Notes under the pieces: generated by a model | What the model was told of the DNA's origin: nothing | Database searches by the model: none | What the model saw: the letters and a program-made list of their open reading frames with translations, nothing else | Origin: an uncultured Roseburia sp. | GTDB lineage: Bacteria > Bacillota > Clostridia > Lachnospirales > Lachnospiraceae | DNA length: 37,780 nt | Reading direction: 5' to 3' | Assembly: GCA_930989305.1 (NCBI GenBank) | Contig: CAKNLF010000010.1 | Location: forward strand, 1-37,780 | Part shown: positions 7,080 through 16,130 of the stretch, in pieces | How the letters are laid out: each line of letters opens with the position of its first letter | Position numbering within the stretch: the first letter of the stretch is position 1 | Made by a program: the position numbers and the translations under genes

Positions 7080-8768
7080 ATGAAAAAGATGAAAAAGCTG
7101 TTGGCAGGAATGCTTGGGGCTGTTTTTATGGGAACCGCAGTATTCGCAACGGCCTATGCCTCAGAGCCTGCAGCTGTGCCGGAACCGAAAAACGGAGCGT
7201 ATACAGGAGAAATCCATTTTTTAAATGGAGACGGATCCGGAAACCGGAGCATCTGCGATCCCATTTTTGCCCATGAGGCAGATGTGATATTGACGGATGA
7301 AGAGGCAGAGATCACTTTTTATGTAGCTTATCCGGTACCGAATTTCCCTCAGGCCGGAGCTGACGGTACAATAAAAGATGTGGTGCTTACTGCGGCTGGA
7401 AAGGATTATGAAGCGAAGTCAGATATCACCTCAAAAGAGGAAAAAATATTTGATACTGCGGGGGTGATGTTTGGGATCAGCGCGGGAGACCGTCTTTCGA
7501 CTCAGCCACTGACGGTTGCTGTGCCAAGAGATGTTCTTGCAGATCTGGATAAGGGCACTGTGTCTGTAAGTGCTTATGTTAATGTGGTGATGAATTCTAC
7601 CCAGAGCTTTTACATGCAGGTGACTGATCTGCAGCCTGCAGGGGAGGATGTTCCCTCTTCGGATTCCTATACGAAAAACGGAACGTTTCATATTGATCAG
7701 TTCGGGGAATATGATATTAACGCGGCTGTAACTGTAACTGACGGAAAGATCAGCAATGTGGACATTACCGGCGATCATTTTGGGGGAACTTACGGGGAAG
7801 TAAATAAAGGAAAGCTGGCATCGGCTGTAAATGGCATGCTGGAAGGATTTATCGGACTTAGGGATGATGACGCCCAGGCTATAGCGGATCTGGATACAGT
7901 GTCCGGAGCGACTTATTCTTCCAACGGCATCAAATCCGCCGTAGCAAATGCGCTGGGGCTGGATATCGGCAGCGAGCAGCCGGCAGATGTGCCGGAACAG
8001 GTGCCGGAAGCCGGTATTTATAGAGTGACAGCGGCAGTCCGCAGCGATGTGGTAGACCACAGTCTGGTACAGGGGGACACTGCTGAAGCAATGCTCACTG
8101 TTGATGAAAACGGACAGATGCGTCTCTCTTTTGATCTTGTATCCGGAACCGATCAGGAGCCTTTGTATGTACTGGGCTTTAACGGATATTATGAGGGAAA
8201 TGACCGTCTGGGAAAACTGTCCATGGACGGCGTTGCCATTGAAACTGCTCAGAGCCAGGACTATGAAGTGGTAACGAAAGTAGACATGCCCCTTTCCGGG
8301 CTGAGTCAGTATTATTACGCCAACGGGTATTTGTATGTGCCGGCTATGAGCAATCTCAACGGTGAGATCAGCGGAATCCATTTTGAAAATGGAAGATTCA
8401 ATGTGGATATGATCATTACCATGTATTGGGATACACTGGAAAAACTGGCTGATATCCCGGAACAGACCGGGGATCCGGGACAGGAAGCAGAGCCGGGACA
8501 GCCGGGAGATGTTCAGGATCCTGGAGAAAATGACAAAGGTGAATCCGGGGATCAGGCTTTGGAAAATCATGGTGACGGACTGACAAATGTCAGCAAAGAT
8601 GCCGGTGGGGATCATCAGGAGGATCTTTCTGAAGCTGTATCCGGCGGCGATGTTTCCGGAGTGAAGACCGCAGACGAGACAAACGCGTTAGGATACGCTG
8701 CTCTTGCAATACTGGCCGCCGGATGCGGATCAGCAGCGGCTGTTTGGAGACGCAGACAGAAAATTTAG
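7080..8768 (+). CDS. Secreted NEAT-like / FMN-binding / NEAT-like cell-surface protein
   Basis: This 562-residue exported protein is probably involved in haem or extracellular electron handling. In order, I see a signal peptide (1 to about 28, ending AYA), a beta-rich NEAT-like domain (about 38-185), an FMN-binding domain (about 198-295) and a second NEAT-like domain (about 310-455). The FMN domain carries SGATYSS at 275-281, whose Thr278 fits covalent FMN attachment by ApbE. A Pro/Gly/Asp-rich spacer (about 460-525) follows, then VKTAD at 528-532, a hydrophobic helix (about 537-556) and a tail containing RRR. The C-terminus resembles a sortase signal with a degenerate motif. The ATG follows AGGAG at good spacing. 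The NEAT assignments rest on overall pattern only, and I do not see a clear YxxxY haem motif in the first domain. The FMN domain is the safest call. Confidence 0.75.
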   Translation: MKKMKKLLAGMLGAVFMGTAVFATAYASEPAAVPEPKNGAYTGEIHFLNGDGSGNRSICDPIFAHEADVILTDEEAEITFYVAYPVPNFPQAGADGTIKDVVLTAAGKDYEAKSDITSKEEKIFDTAGVMFGISAGDRLSTQPLTVAVPRDVLADLDKGTVSVSAYVNVVMNSTQSFYMQVTDLQPAGEDVPSSDSYTKNGTFHIDQFGEYDINAAVTVTDGKISNVDITGDHFGGTYGEVNKGKLASAVNGMLEGFIGLRDDDAQAIADLDTVSGATYSSNGIKSAVANALGLDIGSEQPADVPEQVPEAGIYRVTAAVRSDVVDHSLVQGDTAEAMLTVDENGQMRLSFDLVSGTDQEPLYVLGFNGYYEGNDRLGKLSMDGVAIETAQSQDYEVVTKVDMPLSGLSQYYYANGYLYVPAMSNLNGEISGIHFENGRFNVDMIITMYWDTLEKLADIPEQTGDPGQEAEPGQPGDVQDPGENDKGESGDQALENHGDGLTNVSKDAGGDHQEDLSEAVSGGDVSGVKTADETNALGYAALAILAAGCGSAAAVWRRRQKI

Positions 8769-8815
8769 ATAAAAACAGAGGGATTTCCCCGGAAGAATTT
8801 CAGCCGGGAAAACAG

Positions 8816-8844
8816 TTGACAAATATTCCGGGGGAATTTATAAT
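8816..8844 (+). promoter_or_regulatory. Consensus promoter of the ileS T-box transcript
   Basis: TTGACA, a 17-base spacer and TATAAT form a perfect sigma-A consensus. The spacer contains an inverted repeat (ATTCC, GGG, GGAAT at 8825-8837). A second candidate, TTGCCG at 8846 with TATAAT at 8870-8875 and an 18-base spacer, overlaps downstream. Confidence 0.85.
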
Positions 8845-8850
8845 GTTGCC

Positions 8851-9165
8851 GATACAAAGTGGTATATAATATAATAGGATTTTTTATCCGACATTATAGC
8901 AAACTGGCGTAGACGAAGACAGTAGGCAGAAACGGAAAATCCCCAGAGAGCCGGGATGGTGGAAACCGGCGTGAGTATGTTTTGCTGAAGATCACTTCTG
9001 AGCTGCAGGCTGAAAGGGTATCCGGCGAAAATGTCAGGCTGTCCCAGTAGGTGCTGACGGAGTCCCTCCGTTATAGGGAACAGGTATCCGGAATGATTCC
9101 GCGTACCTCGATTAAGGTGGTAACGATCAGAAACTCTCGTCCTTTTTCGGACGGGGGGTTTTTTT
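8851..9165 (+). promoter_or_regulatory. T-box leader, isoleucine specifier (ATC), controlling ileS
   Basis: This transcribed leader senses uncharged tRNA-Ile and allows readthrough into ileS when isoleucine charging is low. Stem I elements are visible: the AGTAG-containing base, the AGAGAGCCGG / GGTGG distal region at about 8945-8975, and a specifier loop with GAAG, then ATC at 8991-8993, then ACTTCTGAG. ATC is an Ile codon. The T-box proper is AAGGTGGTAACG at 9114-9125. Its TGGT pairs with an ACCA tRNA end, which fits A73 of tRNA-Ile. The terminator follows at 9134-9165. The specifier was placed by pattern, not by folding. Confidence 0.9.
9134..9165 (+). terminator. T-box terminator hairpin
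   Basis: CTCTCGTCC (9134-9142) pairs with the GGACGGGGG side (9149-9157), with two G-U pairs, and seven T follow. It competes with the antiterminator that includes the T-box sequence just upstream. Confidence 0.88.
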
Positions 9166-9249
9166 GTTTCATAGGCAGGGATTTCCTATGAGATCAGACG
9201 TACCTGATGCGGCAATACGAAAGTTGTGTTAATACAGAAAGGAGTTTGA

Positions 9250-12200
9250 ATGTACAAAAAAGTATCAACAGATCTGAATTTTGTAGACAGAGAAAAGGAA
9301 GTAGAGGCCTTCTGGAAAGAACATGACATATTCAGAAAAAGTATGGAAAACCGAAAAGAGGGGGAGACCTATACCTTTTATGACGGACCTCCTACTGCAA
9401 ACGGAAAGCCTCATATCGGTCATGTGCTGACCCGGGTTATCAAGGATATGATCCCCAGATATCAGACAATGAAGGGGAAATATGTACCCCGTAAAGCCGG
9501 ATGGGATACACACGGCCTTCCGGTGGAGCTGGAAGTGGAAAAGCTTCTGGGCCTTGACGGAAAGGAACAGATCGAAGAATACGGATTGGATCCCTTTATC
9601 AAAAAATGTAAGGAATCCGTCTGGAAATATAAGGGAATGTGGGAGGATTTCTCCGCCACAGTAGGATTCTGGGCTGATATGGAGAACCCTTACGTTACTT
9701 ATGATGACAATTTTATCGAGTCCGAATGGTGGGCTCTCAAACAGATATGGGATAAAGGACTTTTATACAAAGGCTTCAAGATCGTACCTTATTGTCCAAG
9801 GTGCGGGACGCCTCTTTCTTCTCACGAAGTGGCCCAGGGATATAAAGATGTAAAAGAACGTTCCGCTGTAGTCCGCTTTAAAGTGAAAGATGAAGACGCG
9901 TATATTCTTGCATGGACAACAACCCCCTGGACCCTGCCCTCTAACGTGGCCCTCTGCGTTAATCCGGAGGAGATCTATGTAAAAGTGAAAGCCGCTGACG
10001 GTTATGTATATTACATGGCGGAAGCGCTGCTGGACAAGGTGCTGGGAAATCTGACGGAAGAAGGATCCGATGAAAAAGCATATGAGATCTTGGAATCTTA
10101 CAAAGGAAAAGACCTGGAATATAAAGAATATGAACCGCTGTTTGACTGCGCGTTAAGTATCTGTGAAAAACAGCATAAAAAAGCATATTATGTAACCTGT
10201 GCGGATTATGTAACGCTTACAGACGGTACCGGCGTAGTACATATCGCTCCGGCTTTCGGTGAAGATGACGCCCAGGTAGGACGCAGATATGATCTGCCTT
10301 TTGTACAGCTTGTAAACGGAAAAGGAGAAATGACCAAAGAAACTCCTTATGCAGGGGTATTTGTGAAAAAAGCGGATCCCATGGTGTTAAAAGATCTGGA
10401 AGAAAAGGGACTTTTGTTTGACGCTCCCAAATTTGAGCACAGCTATCCTCACTGCTGGCGCTGCGACACACCTCTGATCTACTATGCGAGAGAGTCCTGG
10501 TTCGTTAAGATGACGGAAGTAAAGGACGATCTGGTGCGCAACAACAATACCGTTAACTGGATCCCGGAAGCTATTGGAAAAGGCCGTTTCGGCGACTGGC
10601 TGGAAAATATCCAGGACTGGGGTATCTCCAGAAACCGTTACTGGGGCACTCCGCTGAACATCTGGGAATGTGAAGAATGCGGTCATATGGAATCCATCGG
10701 AAGCAGACAGGAGCTGGCTGAAAAGAGCGGCAATCCGGATGCGGCCCATGTGGAACTCCACAGACCTTATATTGATCAGGTGACCATTAAATGTCCTCAC
10801 TGCGGCAAGACAATGAAGCGTGTGCCGGAAGTGATCGACTGCTGGTTTGATTCCGGAGCAATGCCGTTTGCCCAGCATCATTATCCTTTTGAAAATCAGG
10901 AAGTGTTCAAAAAACAGTTCCCGGCACAGTTTATTTCAGAAGCCGTGGATCAGACACGAGGCTGGTTCTACTCACTGATGGCAGAGTCTACCCTGCTGTT
11001 TAATAAAGCACCTTACGAAAATGTTATCGTGCTGGGACATGTCCAGGATGAAAACGGACAGAAAATGAGTAAATCCAAAGGAAACGCGGTAGATCCTTTT
11101 GAAGCTCTGGAAAAATACGGAGCAGACGCTATCCGGTGGTATTTCTATATTAATTCCGCTCCATGGCTGCCAAACCGTTTCCATGGCAAGGCCGTAATGG
11201 AAGGACAGCGTAAATTTATGGGCACTTTGTGGAATACCTACGCGTTTTTCGTACTGTATGCCAATATCGACGACTTTGACGCCACAAAGTATACACTGGA
11301 ATACGACAAATTGTCTGTAATGGATAAATGGATGCTGTCCAAACTGAATACAATGGTACAGACAGTGGATAATAATCTTGGAAACTACAAGATCCCGGAG
11401 GCGGCAAGAGCGCTTCAGGATTTTGTGGATAATATGAGCAACTGGTATGTAAGAAGAAGCCGTGAGCGTTTCTGGGCCAAAGGAATGGAACAGGATAAGA
11501 TCAACGCGTATATGACATTGTATACGGCTCTCGTAACCGTATCCAAGGCGGCAGCGCCTATGATTCCGTTTATGACGGAAGAAATCTATCAGAATCTGGT
11601 AAGAAGTATTGATAAAGACGCTCTGGAAAGTATCCATCTGTGTGATTTCCCCAAAGCGGACGCATCTATGATCGATCCGGAACTGGAAAAGAATATGGAT
11701 GAGGTACTGAAAGTGGTTGTTATGGGCCGCGCATGCAGAAACAGCGCCAATATCAAAAACCGTCAGCCTATTGGCACCATGTATGTAAAAGCGCCCAAGG
11801 AACTGCCATCCTATTTCGTACAGATCATTGAAGAAGAACTGAACGTGAAAAAGGCTGTATTTACAGATGATGTGAGCAGCTATACAAGTTATACTTTCAA
11901 ACCTCAGCTGCGTACCGTAGGACCGAAATACGGAAAACTTCTGGGCAAGATCCAGAAAGCGCTGGCAGCTCTGGACGGCCATAAAGCAATGGCTCAGTTA
12001 AAAGAAAACGGCGTGCTGAAGCTGGATATTCCGGATGCGGATGTAGAGCTGAAAGAAGAAGATCTGCTGATTACTATGACACAGGCCAAAGGCTATGTAA
12101 CAGAAGGGGACAATGAAGTTACCGTTGTGCTGGATACCAACCTGACTCCGGAACTTCTGGAAGAAGGTTTTGTCCGGGAGATTATCAGCAAAGTGCAGAC

Positions 12201-12414
12201 TATGAGAAAAGAAGCGGGATTTGAAGTTATGGACAAGATTCTTCTTTCTTACGAAGCCAAGGAAAAAGTTACCGCGATCTTTGAAAAATACGGCTCTCAG
12301 ATCTGCAGCGAAGTACTGGCGGAAAAACTGGAAGCAGGCGTCCTTGAGGGATATCAGAAAGAATGGGACATTAACGGTGAGCATGTAAAATTGGGAGTGA
12401 AAAAAATATCATGA
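9250..12414 (+). CDS. ileS: Isoleucyl-tRNA synthetase, type 2-like
   Basis: This class I synthetase charges tRNA-Ile. It is 1054 residues. HIGH is at 55-58 (within ANGKPHIGHVL) and KMSKS at 605-609. The CP1 editing domain lies between them, and C-terminal zinc-type Cys pairs are seen in CPRCG, CEECG and CPHCG stretches. Length and the segments VPYCPRCGTPLSSHEVAQGY and FWADMENPYVTYDD fit the IleS2 (eukaryote-like) branch, some members of which are less sensitive to mupirocin. The start has AAAGGAG 6 bases upstream. Expression is controlled by the upstream T-box. The stop overlaps the glgP start (ATGA), so the two genes share a transcript. Confidence 0.97.
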   Translation: MYKKVSTDLNFVDREKEVEAFWKEHDIFRKSMENRKEGETYTFYDGPPTANGKPHIGHVLTRVIKDMIPRYQTMKGKYVPRKAGWDTHGLPVELEVEKLLGLDGKEQIEEYGLDPFIKKCKESVWKYKGMWEDFSATVGFWADMENPYVTYDDNFIESEWWALKQIWDKGLLYKGFKIVPYCPRCGTPLSSHEVAQGYKDVKERSAVVRFKVKDEDAYILAWTTTPWTLPSNVALCVNPEEIYVKVKAADGYVYYMAEALLDKVLGNLTEEGSDEKAYEILESYKGKDLEYKEYEPLFDCALSICEKQHKKAYYVTCADYVTLTDGTGVVHIAPAFGEDDAQVGRRYDLPFVQLVNGKGEMTKETPYAGVFVKKADPMVLKDLEEKGLLFDAPKFEHSYPHCWRCDTPLIYYARESWFVKMTEVKDDLVRNNNTVNWIPEAIGKGRFGDWLENIQDWGISRNRYWGTPLNIWECEECGHMESIGSRQELAEKSGNPDAAHVELHRPYIDQVTIKCPHCGKTMKRVPEVIDCWFDSGAMPFAQHHYPFENQEVFKKQFPAQFISEAVDQTRGWFYSLMAESTLLFNKAPYENVIVLGHVQDENGQKMSKSKGNAVDPFEALEKYGADAIRWYFYINSAPWLPNRFHGKAVMEGQRKFMGTLWNTYAFFVLYANIDDFDATKYTLEYDKLSVMDKWMLSKLNTMVQTVDNNLGNYKIPEAARALQDFVDNMSNWYVRRSRERFWAKGMEQDKINAYMTLYTALVTVSKAAAPMIPFMTEEIYQNLVRSIDKDALESIHLCDFPKADASMIDPELEKNMDEVLKVVVMGRACRNSANIKNRQPIGTMYVKAPKELPSYFVQIIEEELNVKKAVFTDDVSSYTSYTFKPQLRTVGPKYGKLLGKIQKALAALDGHKAMAQLKENGVLKLDIPDADVELKEEDLLITMTQAKGYVTEGDNEVTVVLDTNLTPELLEEGFVREIISKVQTMRKEAGFEVMDKILLSYEAKEKVTAIFEKYGSQICSEVLAEKLEAGVLEGYQKEWDINGEHVKLGVKKIS

Positions 12415-14894
12415 AAAATCCGGCATTTGAAAAAGAAACTTTTATTAGAAATGTAAAAGAAAATGTAAAGAACCTTTACCGTAAGACTATGAAAGAAGCA
12501 AGCCAGCAGGAAATCTATCAGGCGGTTGCTTATGCGGTAAAAGACGTGATCATTGACCAGTGGCTGGCTACCCAGCAGGAATTTGACAAAGAAGATCCCA
12601 AGATCCTTTACTATATGTCCATGGAGTTTTTGATGGGCCGGGCTCTGGGCAACAACCTGATCAACCTGACTGCTTATGACGATGTAAAAGAAGCGCTGGA
12701 GGAGATTGGTGTAGATATCAACAGCATTGAAGACGAAGAGCCGGATCCGGCTCTGGGCAACGGCGGCCTTGGCCGCCTGGCTGCCTGTTTTATGGAATCT
12801 CTGGCCACTTTGGGATATCCTGCCTATGGCTGCGGGATCCGTTACCGCTACGGTATGTTCAAACAGAAGATCGAAAACGGTTTTCAGGTAGAAGTGCCGG
12901 ACAACTGGTTAAAAGACGGATATCCTTTTGAGCTGAGACGTCCGGAGCATACCTTTGAAGTAAAATTCGGAGGCTATGTACGGGCTCAGGCAGATGGAAA
13001 CGGACATACGAAATTTATCCACGAAGGTTACCAGTCCGTCCGTGCGGTGCCCTATGATATGCCTATCATCGGATACAACAACAATGTGGTAAATACGCTG
13101 ATGATCTGGGATGCGGAACCCATCGAATGCTTTGAGCTGGATTCCTTTGACAAGGGAGATTACAGAAAGGCTGTAGAGCAGGAAAATCTGGCGAGAAACC
13201 TGGTAGAAGTACTTTATCCCAACGACAATCATATTGCGGGAAAAGAACTCCGTCTGAAACAGCAGTATTTCTTTGTTTCAGCCAGCATCCAGCGTGCCCT
13301 TGCGAGATTTAAAAAGAATCATCCGGATATCCATATGCTGCCGGAAAAAGTAGTGATTCAGATGAACGATACCCATCCTACTGTTGCGGTTGCGGAACTG
13401 ATGCGTATCCTTCTGGATGAAGAAGACCTGGGCTGGGATGAGGCATGGGCGATCACCACAAAGACATGCGCCTATACCAATCATACGATTATGGCGGAAG
13501 CCCTGGAAAAATGGCCCATTGAGATCTTCTCACGTCTTCTTCCCAGAATCTATCAGATCGTAGAAGAGATCAACCGGAGATTCCTGCTGGATATTGAAGC
13601 GAAATTCCCGGGAGATCAGGCGAGAAAAGACAGAATGGCCATTATCCATAACGGACAGGTAAAAATGGCTTATCTTGCCATTGCAGCGGGATTCTCTGTA
13701 AACGGCGTGGCAAAACTTCATACGGAAATCCTGGAAAAACAGGAACTGAAAGATTTCTACGAAATGTTTCCGGAGAAATTTAATAATAAGACAAACGGCA
13801 TTACCCAGAGAAGATTCCTGTATCACGGCAATCCTCTCCTGGCCGCATGGGTTACAGACAAGATCGGCAATGACTGGATCACCAATCTGTCTCATATGGA
13901 AAAACTGTCCTTATTTACAGATGATCCGAAGGCCCAGCAGGAATTCATGAATATTAAGTACCAGAATAAATTGCGTCTTGCGAAATATATCCAGAAACAC
14001 AACGGCATTGAAGTGGATCCCCGGTCTATTTTCGACGTACAGGTAAAACGTCTTCATGAATACAAGCGTCAGCTTTTGAATATTCTGCATGTTATGTATC
14101 TGTACAACAAGATCAAGGAACATCCGGATATGCCCTTCTATCCCAGAACCTTTATTTTCGGCGCGAAAGCGGCGGCAGGATACCGGATCGCGAAACTGAC
14201 CATCAAACTGATCAATTCTGTGGCGGATGTGATCAACAACGACAAATCCATTAACGGAAAGATCAAAGTGGTGTTTATCGAGGACTACAAAGTATCCAAT
14301 GCGGAATGGATTTTTGCGGCAGCAGATGTAAGCGAGCAGATTTCTACTGCAAGTAAAGAAGCTTCCGGAACTGGAAATATGAAATTTATGCTCAACGGCG
14401 CGGTTACGATCGGAACCATGGACGGAGCCAATGTGGAAATGGTGCAGGAAGTGGGAGAAGATAATATCTTTATTTTCGGTATGAGCGCCAAGGAAGTGAT
14501 CGAGCATGAAGAGAAGAGAGATTATAATCCTATGGAAATCTTTAATAACGATCAGGAGATCCGGCAGGTGCTTATGCAGCTGATCAATGGATTTTACTCA
14601 CAGAATGATACAGAACTGTTCCGGGATCTGTACAATTCACTGCTGAATACAAAATGCACCCAGTATGCGGATACGTATTTCAATCTGAAAGATTTCCGTT
14701 CTTACGCACAGACACAGGAAAAAGTGGAAGAAGCGTACCGGGATGAAAAACGCTGGGCGAAAATGGCAATGACCAATGTGGCTCATGTAGGAAAATTCTC
14801 CTCTGACAGAACGATCCAGGAATATGTGGATGATATCTGGCATCTGGATAGGATCACAGTAGATATGGAAGACGTGCTGGCACAGGAAGTGTAA
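12411..14894 (+). CDS. glgP: Glycogen/starch/maltodextrin phosphorylase
   Basis: This PLP enzyme releases glucose 1-phosphate from glycogen or maltodextrins. It is 827 residues, the normal bacterial length. Landmarks are ALGNGGLGRLAACFMES near the N-terminus, QMNDTHPT in the middle, and EASGTGNMKFMLNGA, whose Lys658 is the PLP Schiff-base lysine. The ATG at 12411 overlaps the ileS stop by 4 bases, which implies translational coupling and places the gene behind the isoleucine T-box. No other glycogen gene is nearby. A strong terminator follows. Substrate preference between glycogen and maltodextrin cannot be read from the sequence. Confidence 0.95.
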   Translation: MKNPAFEKETFIRNVKENVKNLYRKTMKEASQQEIYQAVAYAVKDVIIDQWLATQQEFDKEDPKILYYMSMEFLMGRALGNNLINLTAYDDVKEALEEIGVDINSIEDEEPDPALGNGGLGRLAACFMESLATLGYPAYGCGIRYRYGMFKQKIENGFQVEVPDNWLKDGYPFELRRPEHTFEVKFGGYVRAQADGNGHTKFIHEGYQSVRAVPYDMPIIGYNNNVVNTLMIWDAEPIECFELDSFDKGDYRKAVEQENLARNLVEVLYPNDNHIAGKELRLKQQYFFVSASIQRALARFKKNHPDIHMLPEKVVIQMNDTHPTVAVAELMRILLDEEDLGWDEAWAITTKTCAYTNHTIMAEALEKWPIEIFSRLLPRIYQIVEEINRRFLLDIEAKFPGDQARKDRMAIIHNGQVKMAYLAIAAGFSVNGVAKLHTEILEKQELKDFYEMFPEKFNNKTNGITQRRFLYHGNPLLAAWVTDKIGNDWITNLSHMEKLSLFTDDPKAQQEFMNIKYQNKLRLAKYIQKHNGIEVDPRSIFDVQVKRLHEYKRQLLNILHVMYLYNKIKEHPDMPFYPRTFIFGAKAAAGYRIAKLTIKLINSVADVINNDKSINGKIKVVFIEDYKVSNAEWIFAAADVSEQISTASKEASGTGNMKFMLNGAVTIGTMDGANVEMVQEVGEDNIFIFGMSAKEVIEHEEKRDYNPMEIFNNDQEIRQVLMQLINGFYSQNDTELFRDLYNSLLNTKCTQYADTYFNLKDFRSYAQTQEKVEEAYRDEKRWAKMAMTNVAHVGKFSSDRTIQEYVDDIWHLDRITVDMEDVLAQEV

Positions 14895-14925
14895 AAGTTA
14901 AAAGATAAAAAGAAACAGATAAAGA

Positions 14926-14968
14926 AAAAGCTCCGGTCTGCTCTCCTTTGAGAGGGACCGGGGCTTTT
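14926..14968. terminator. Bidirectional terminator between glgP and the CPBP protease gene
   Basis: A 13-bp stem (14926-14938 with 14956-14968, one G-T pair) is flanked by A-rich and T-rich ends. It serves the two convergent genes. Confidence 0.85.
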
Positions 14969-14988
14969 GTACTGTCAACATTGAAAAA

Positions 14989-15882
14989 TCAGGAAACAAC
15001 CGTAAAATTTCTGCGGTTATCCTGGCCTGAACGGCTGCGGAACCGGGCGTTCCTTGAACGAAACTCGGCTCTGTAGATGGCAAGGGCAAATATGGTAAGG
15101 GCAATCCCGATCAGGGAAAAGCCTGCCACGCTCAGGGACATGGTGATCTGGAAAAATCCGCTGAAAATAGTGCCCAGCAAATTAAAGATCATATGAAGGA
15201 GGATGGAATAACGGACGCCTCTGCCGATATGGCAGATCCATCCCAGAAACAGTCCCAGGAAAAAAGCATACAGACCCTGAAAGAGATTTAAGTGCATCAC
15301 TCCGAAAAGTGCAGCCTGAAGGATATTGGCCCCCCAGAAAGGCAGCGCCTTCCTTGCGAACCGGTAGGTAAGCCCCCGGAAGACAAGTTCTTCTCCCACA
15401 GGAGCCAGAATGATGGTATACACTGCAAGCATAATTGTTATTGAATTATATCCTGCAGAATCTATGGAAGAATTATAGTTGTACAGCAAAGAAGGGTTGA
15501 TCCAGGAAACCACGTAGGAAAAAAGGCTTGTGATATACTGCAGTCCGAAGCCTAAAAAGATTACGGCAAACAGGATCTGCATGGAAAACCCGTTCCAGTA
15601 TTTTTTCGGCCGCTTGCGGAAAGGAGCGATAAATCTCCTGCGGTACCAGATGCCGAATACGATGATTACCGTAACGGCGAATACAACAGAGAGCCGCTGC
15701 AAAAAAGCGGTATTTTTCAGCAGGGACATGGCATATTCCAGAAAAGTGGCGGTATCATCCCTGTAGGCACCGCTCAGTATATAGTGATCGGCAAGCTGTA
15801 TGACCATCATGGGAATGGTCACGGCCAGTTGGATCAAAAAGAAAAAAATAAAAGGGAGAAAACTTTTAAAAAGATTTCTCAT
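14989..15882 (-). CDS. CPBP-family intramembrane metalloprotease (CAAX/Abi type)
   Basis: This integral membrane protein of 297 residues belongs to the Rce1-like CPBP family, with about eight hydrophobic segments. The conserved motifs are present: GEELVFRG (Glu-Glu and Arg), FGVMHLN (Phe and His) and HMIFN. Together they build the glutamate/histidine active site. Family roles include CAAX-like processing, bacteriocin self-immunity and regulated proteolysis; the substrate here is unknown. I chose ATG at 15882 (MRNLFKSF), 11 bases after AAGGAGG. An earlier ATG at 15887 has better spacing but reads only ATG ATA TGA. A leader hairpin, CACTTGAC with GTCAGGTG (about 15907-15930), precedes the ribosome binding site. 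Confidence 0.9.
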   Translation of the reverse strand: MRNLFKSFLPFIFFFLIQLAVTIPMMVIQLADHYILSGAYRDDTATFLEYAMSLLKNTAFLQRLSVVFAVTVIIVFGIWYRRRFIAPFRKRPKKYWNGFSMQILFAVIFLGFGLQYITSLFSYVVSWINPSLLYNYNSSIDSAGYNSITIMLAVYTIILAPVGEELVFRGLTYRFARKALPFWGANILQAALFGVMHLNLFQGLYAFFLGLFLGWICHIGRGVRYSILLHMIFNLLGTIFSGFFQITMSLSVAGFSLIGIALTIFALAIYRAEFRSRNARFRSRSGQDNRRNFTVVS

Positions 15883-16061
15883 ATCATAAAACGCCTCCTT
15901 ACTTGCACCTGACAAAAAATCGTCAAGTGTTCATAGTATACCATAGTATGGGAGCAAGTCCAGAAAAATATGTTTAAGATTATATTAAAAAAACGTAACA
16001 AAAACCGGGCAGAGCGGAAAAATCCTGAAATTACAGGGCATGGAGGGATTTTTGGATGATT

Positions 16062-16091
16062 TTGACACCGGGAAGGATAAAATGATACAAT
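16062..16091 (+). promoter_or_regulatory. Promoter of dnaE
   Basis: TTGACA (16062-16067), an 18-base spacer and TACAAT (16086-16091) lie about 40 bases before the dnaE start. No clear terminator separates dnaE from pfkA, so the same promoter may serve both. Confidence 0.75.
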
Positions 16092-16130
16092 AGACAGACA
16101 CAATATTATTTTACGGAAAGGAAAAGCAAT

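Noticed and set aside
7431-8615. 394-residue open frame on the minus strand
   Set aside because: It is antisense to the NEAT/FMN protein, has no ribosome binding site or domain, and its composition is typical of a shadow frame.
8870-8910. GGAT / ATCC hairpin at the head of the T-box leader as a separate terminator
   Set aside because: The 4-bp stem around a T-loop is too weak and is more simply part of the T-box leader.
10972-11982. 336-residue open frame on the minus strand
   Set aside because: It is antisense to ileS, rich in His, Cys and Ile, and has no recognisable domain.
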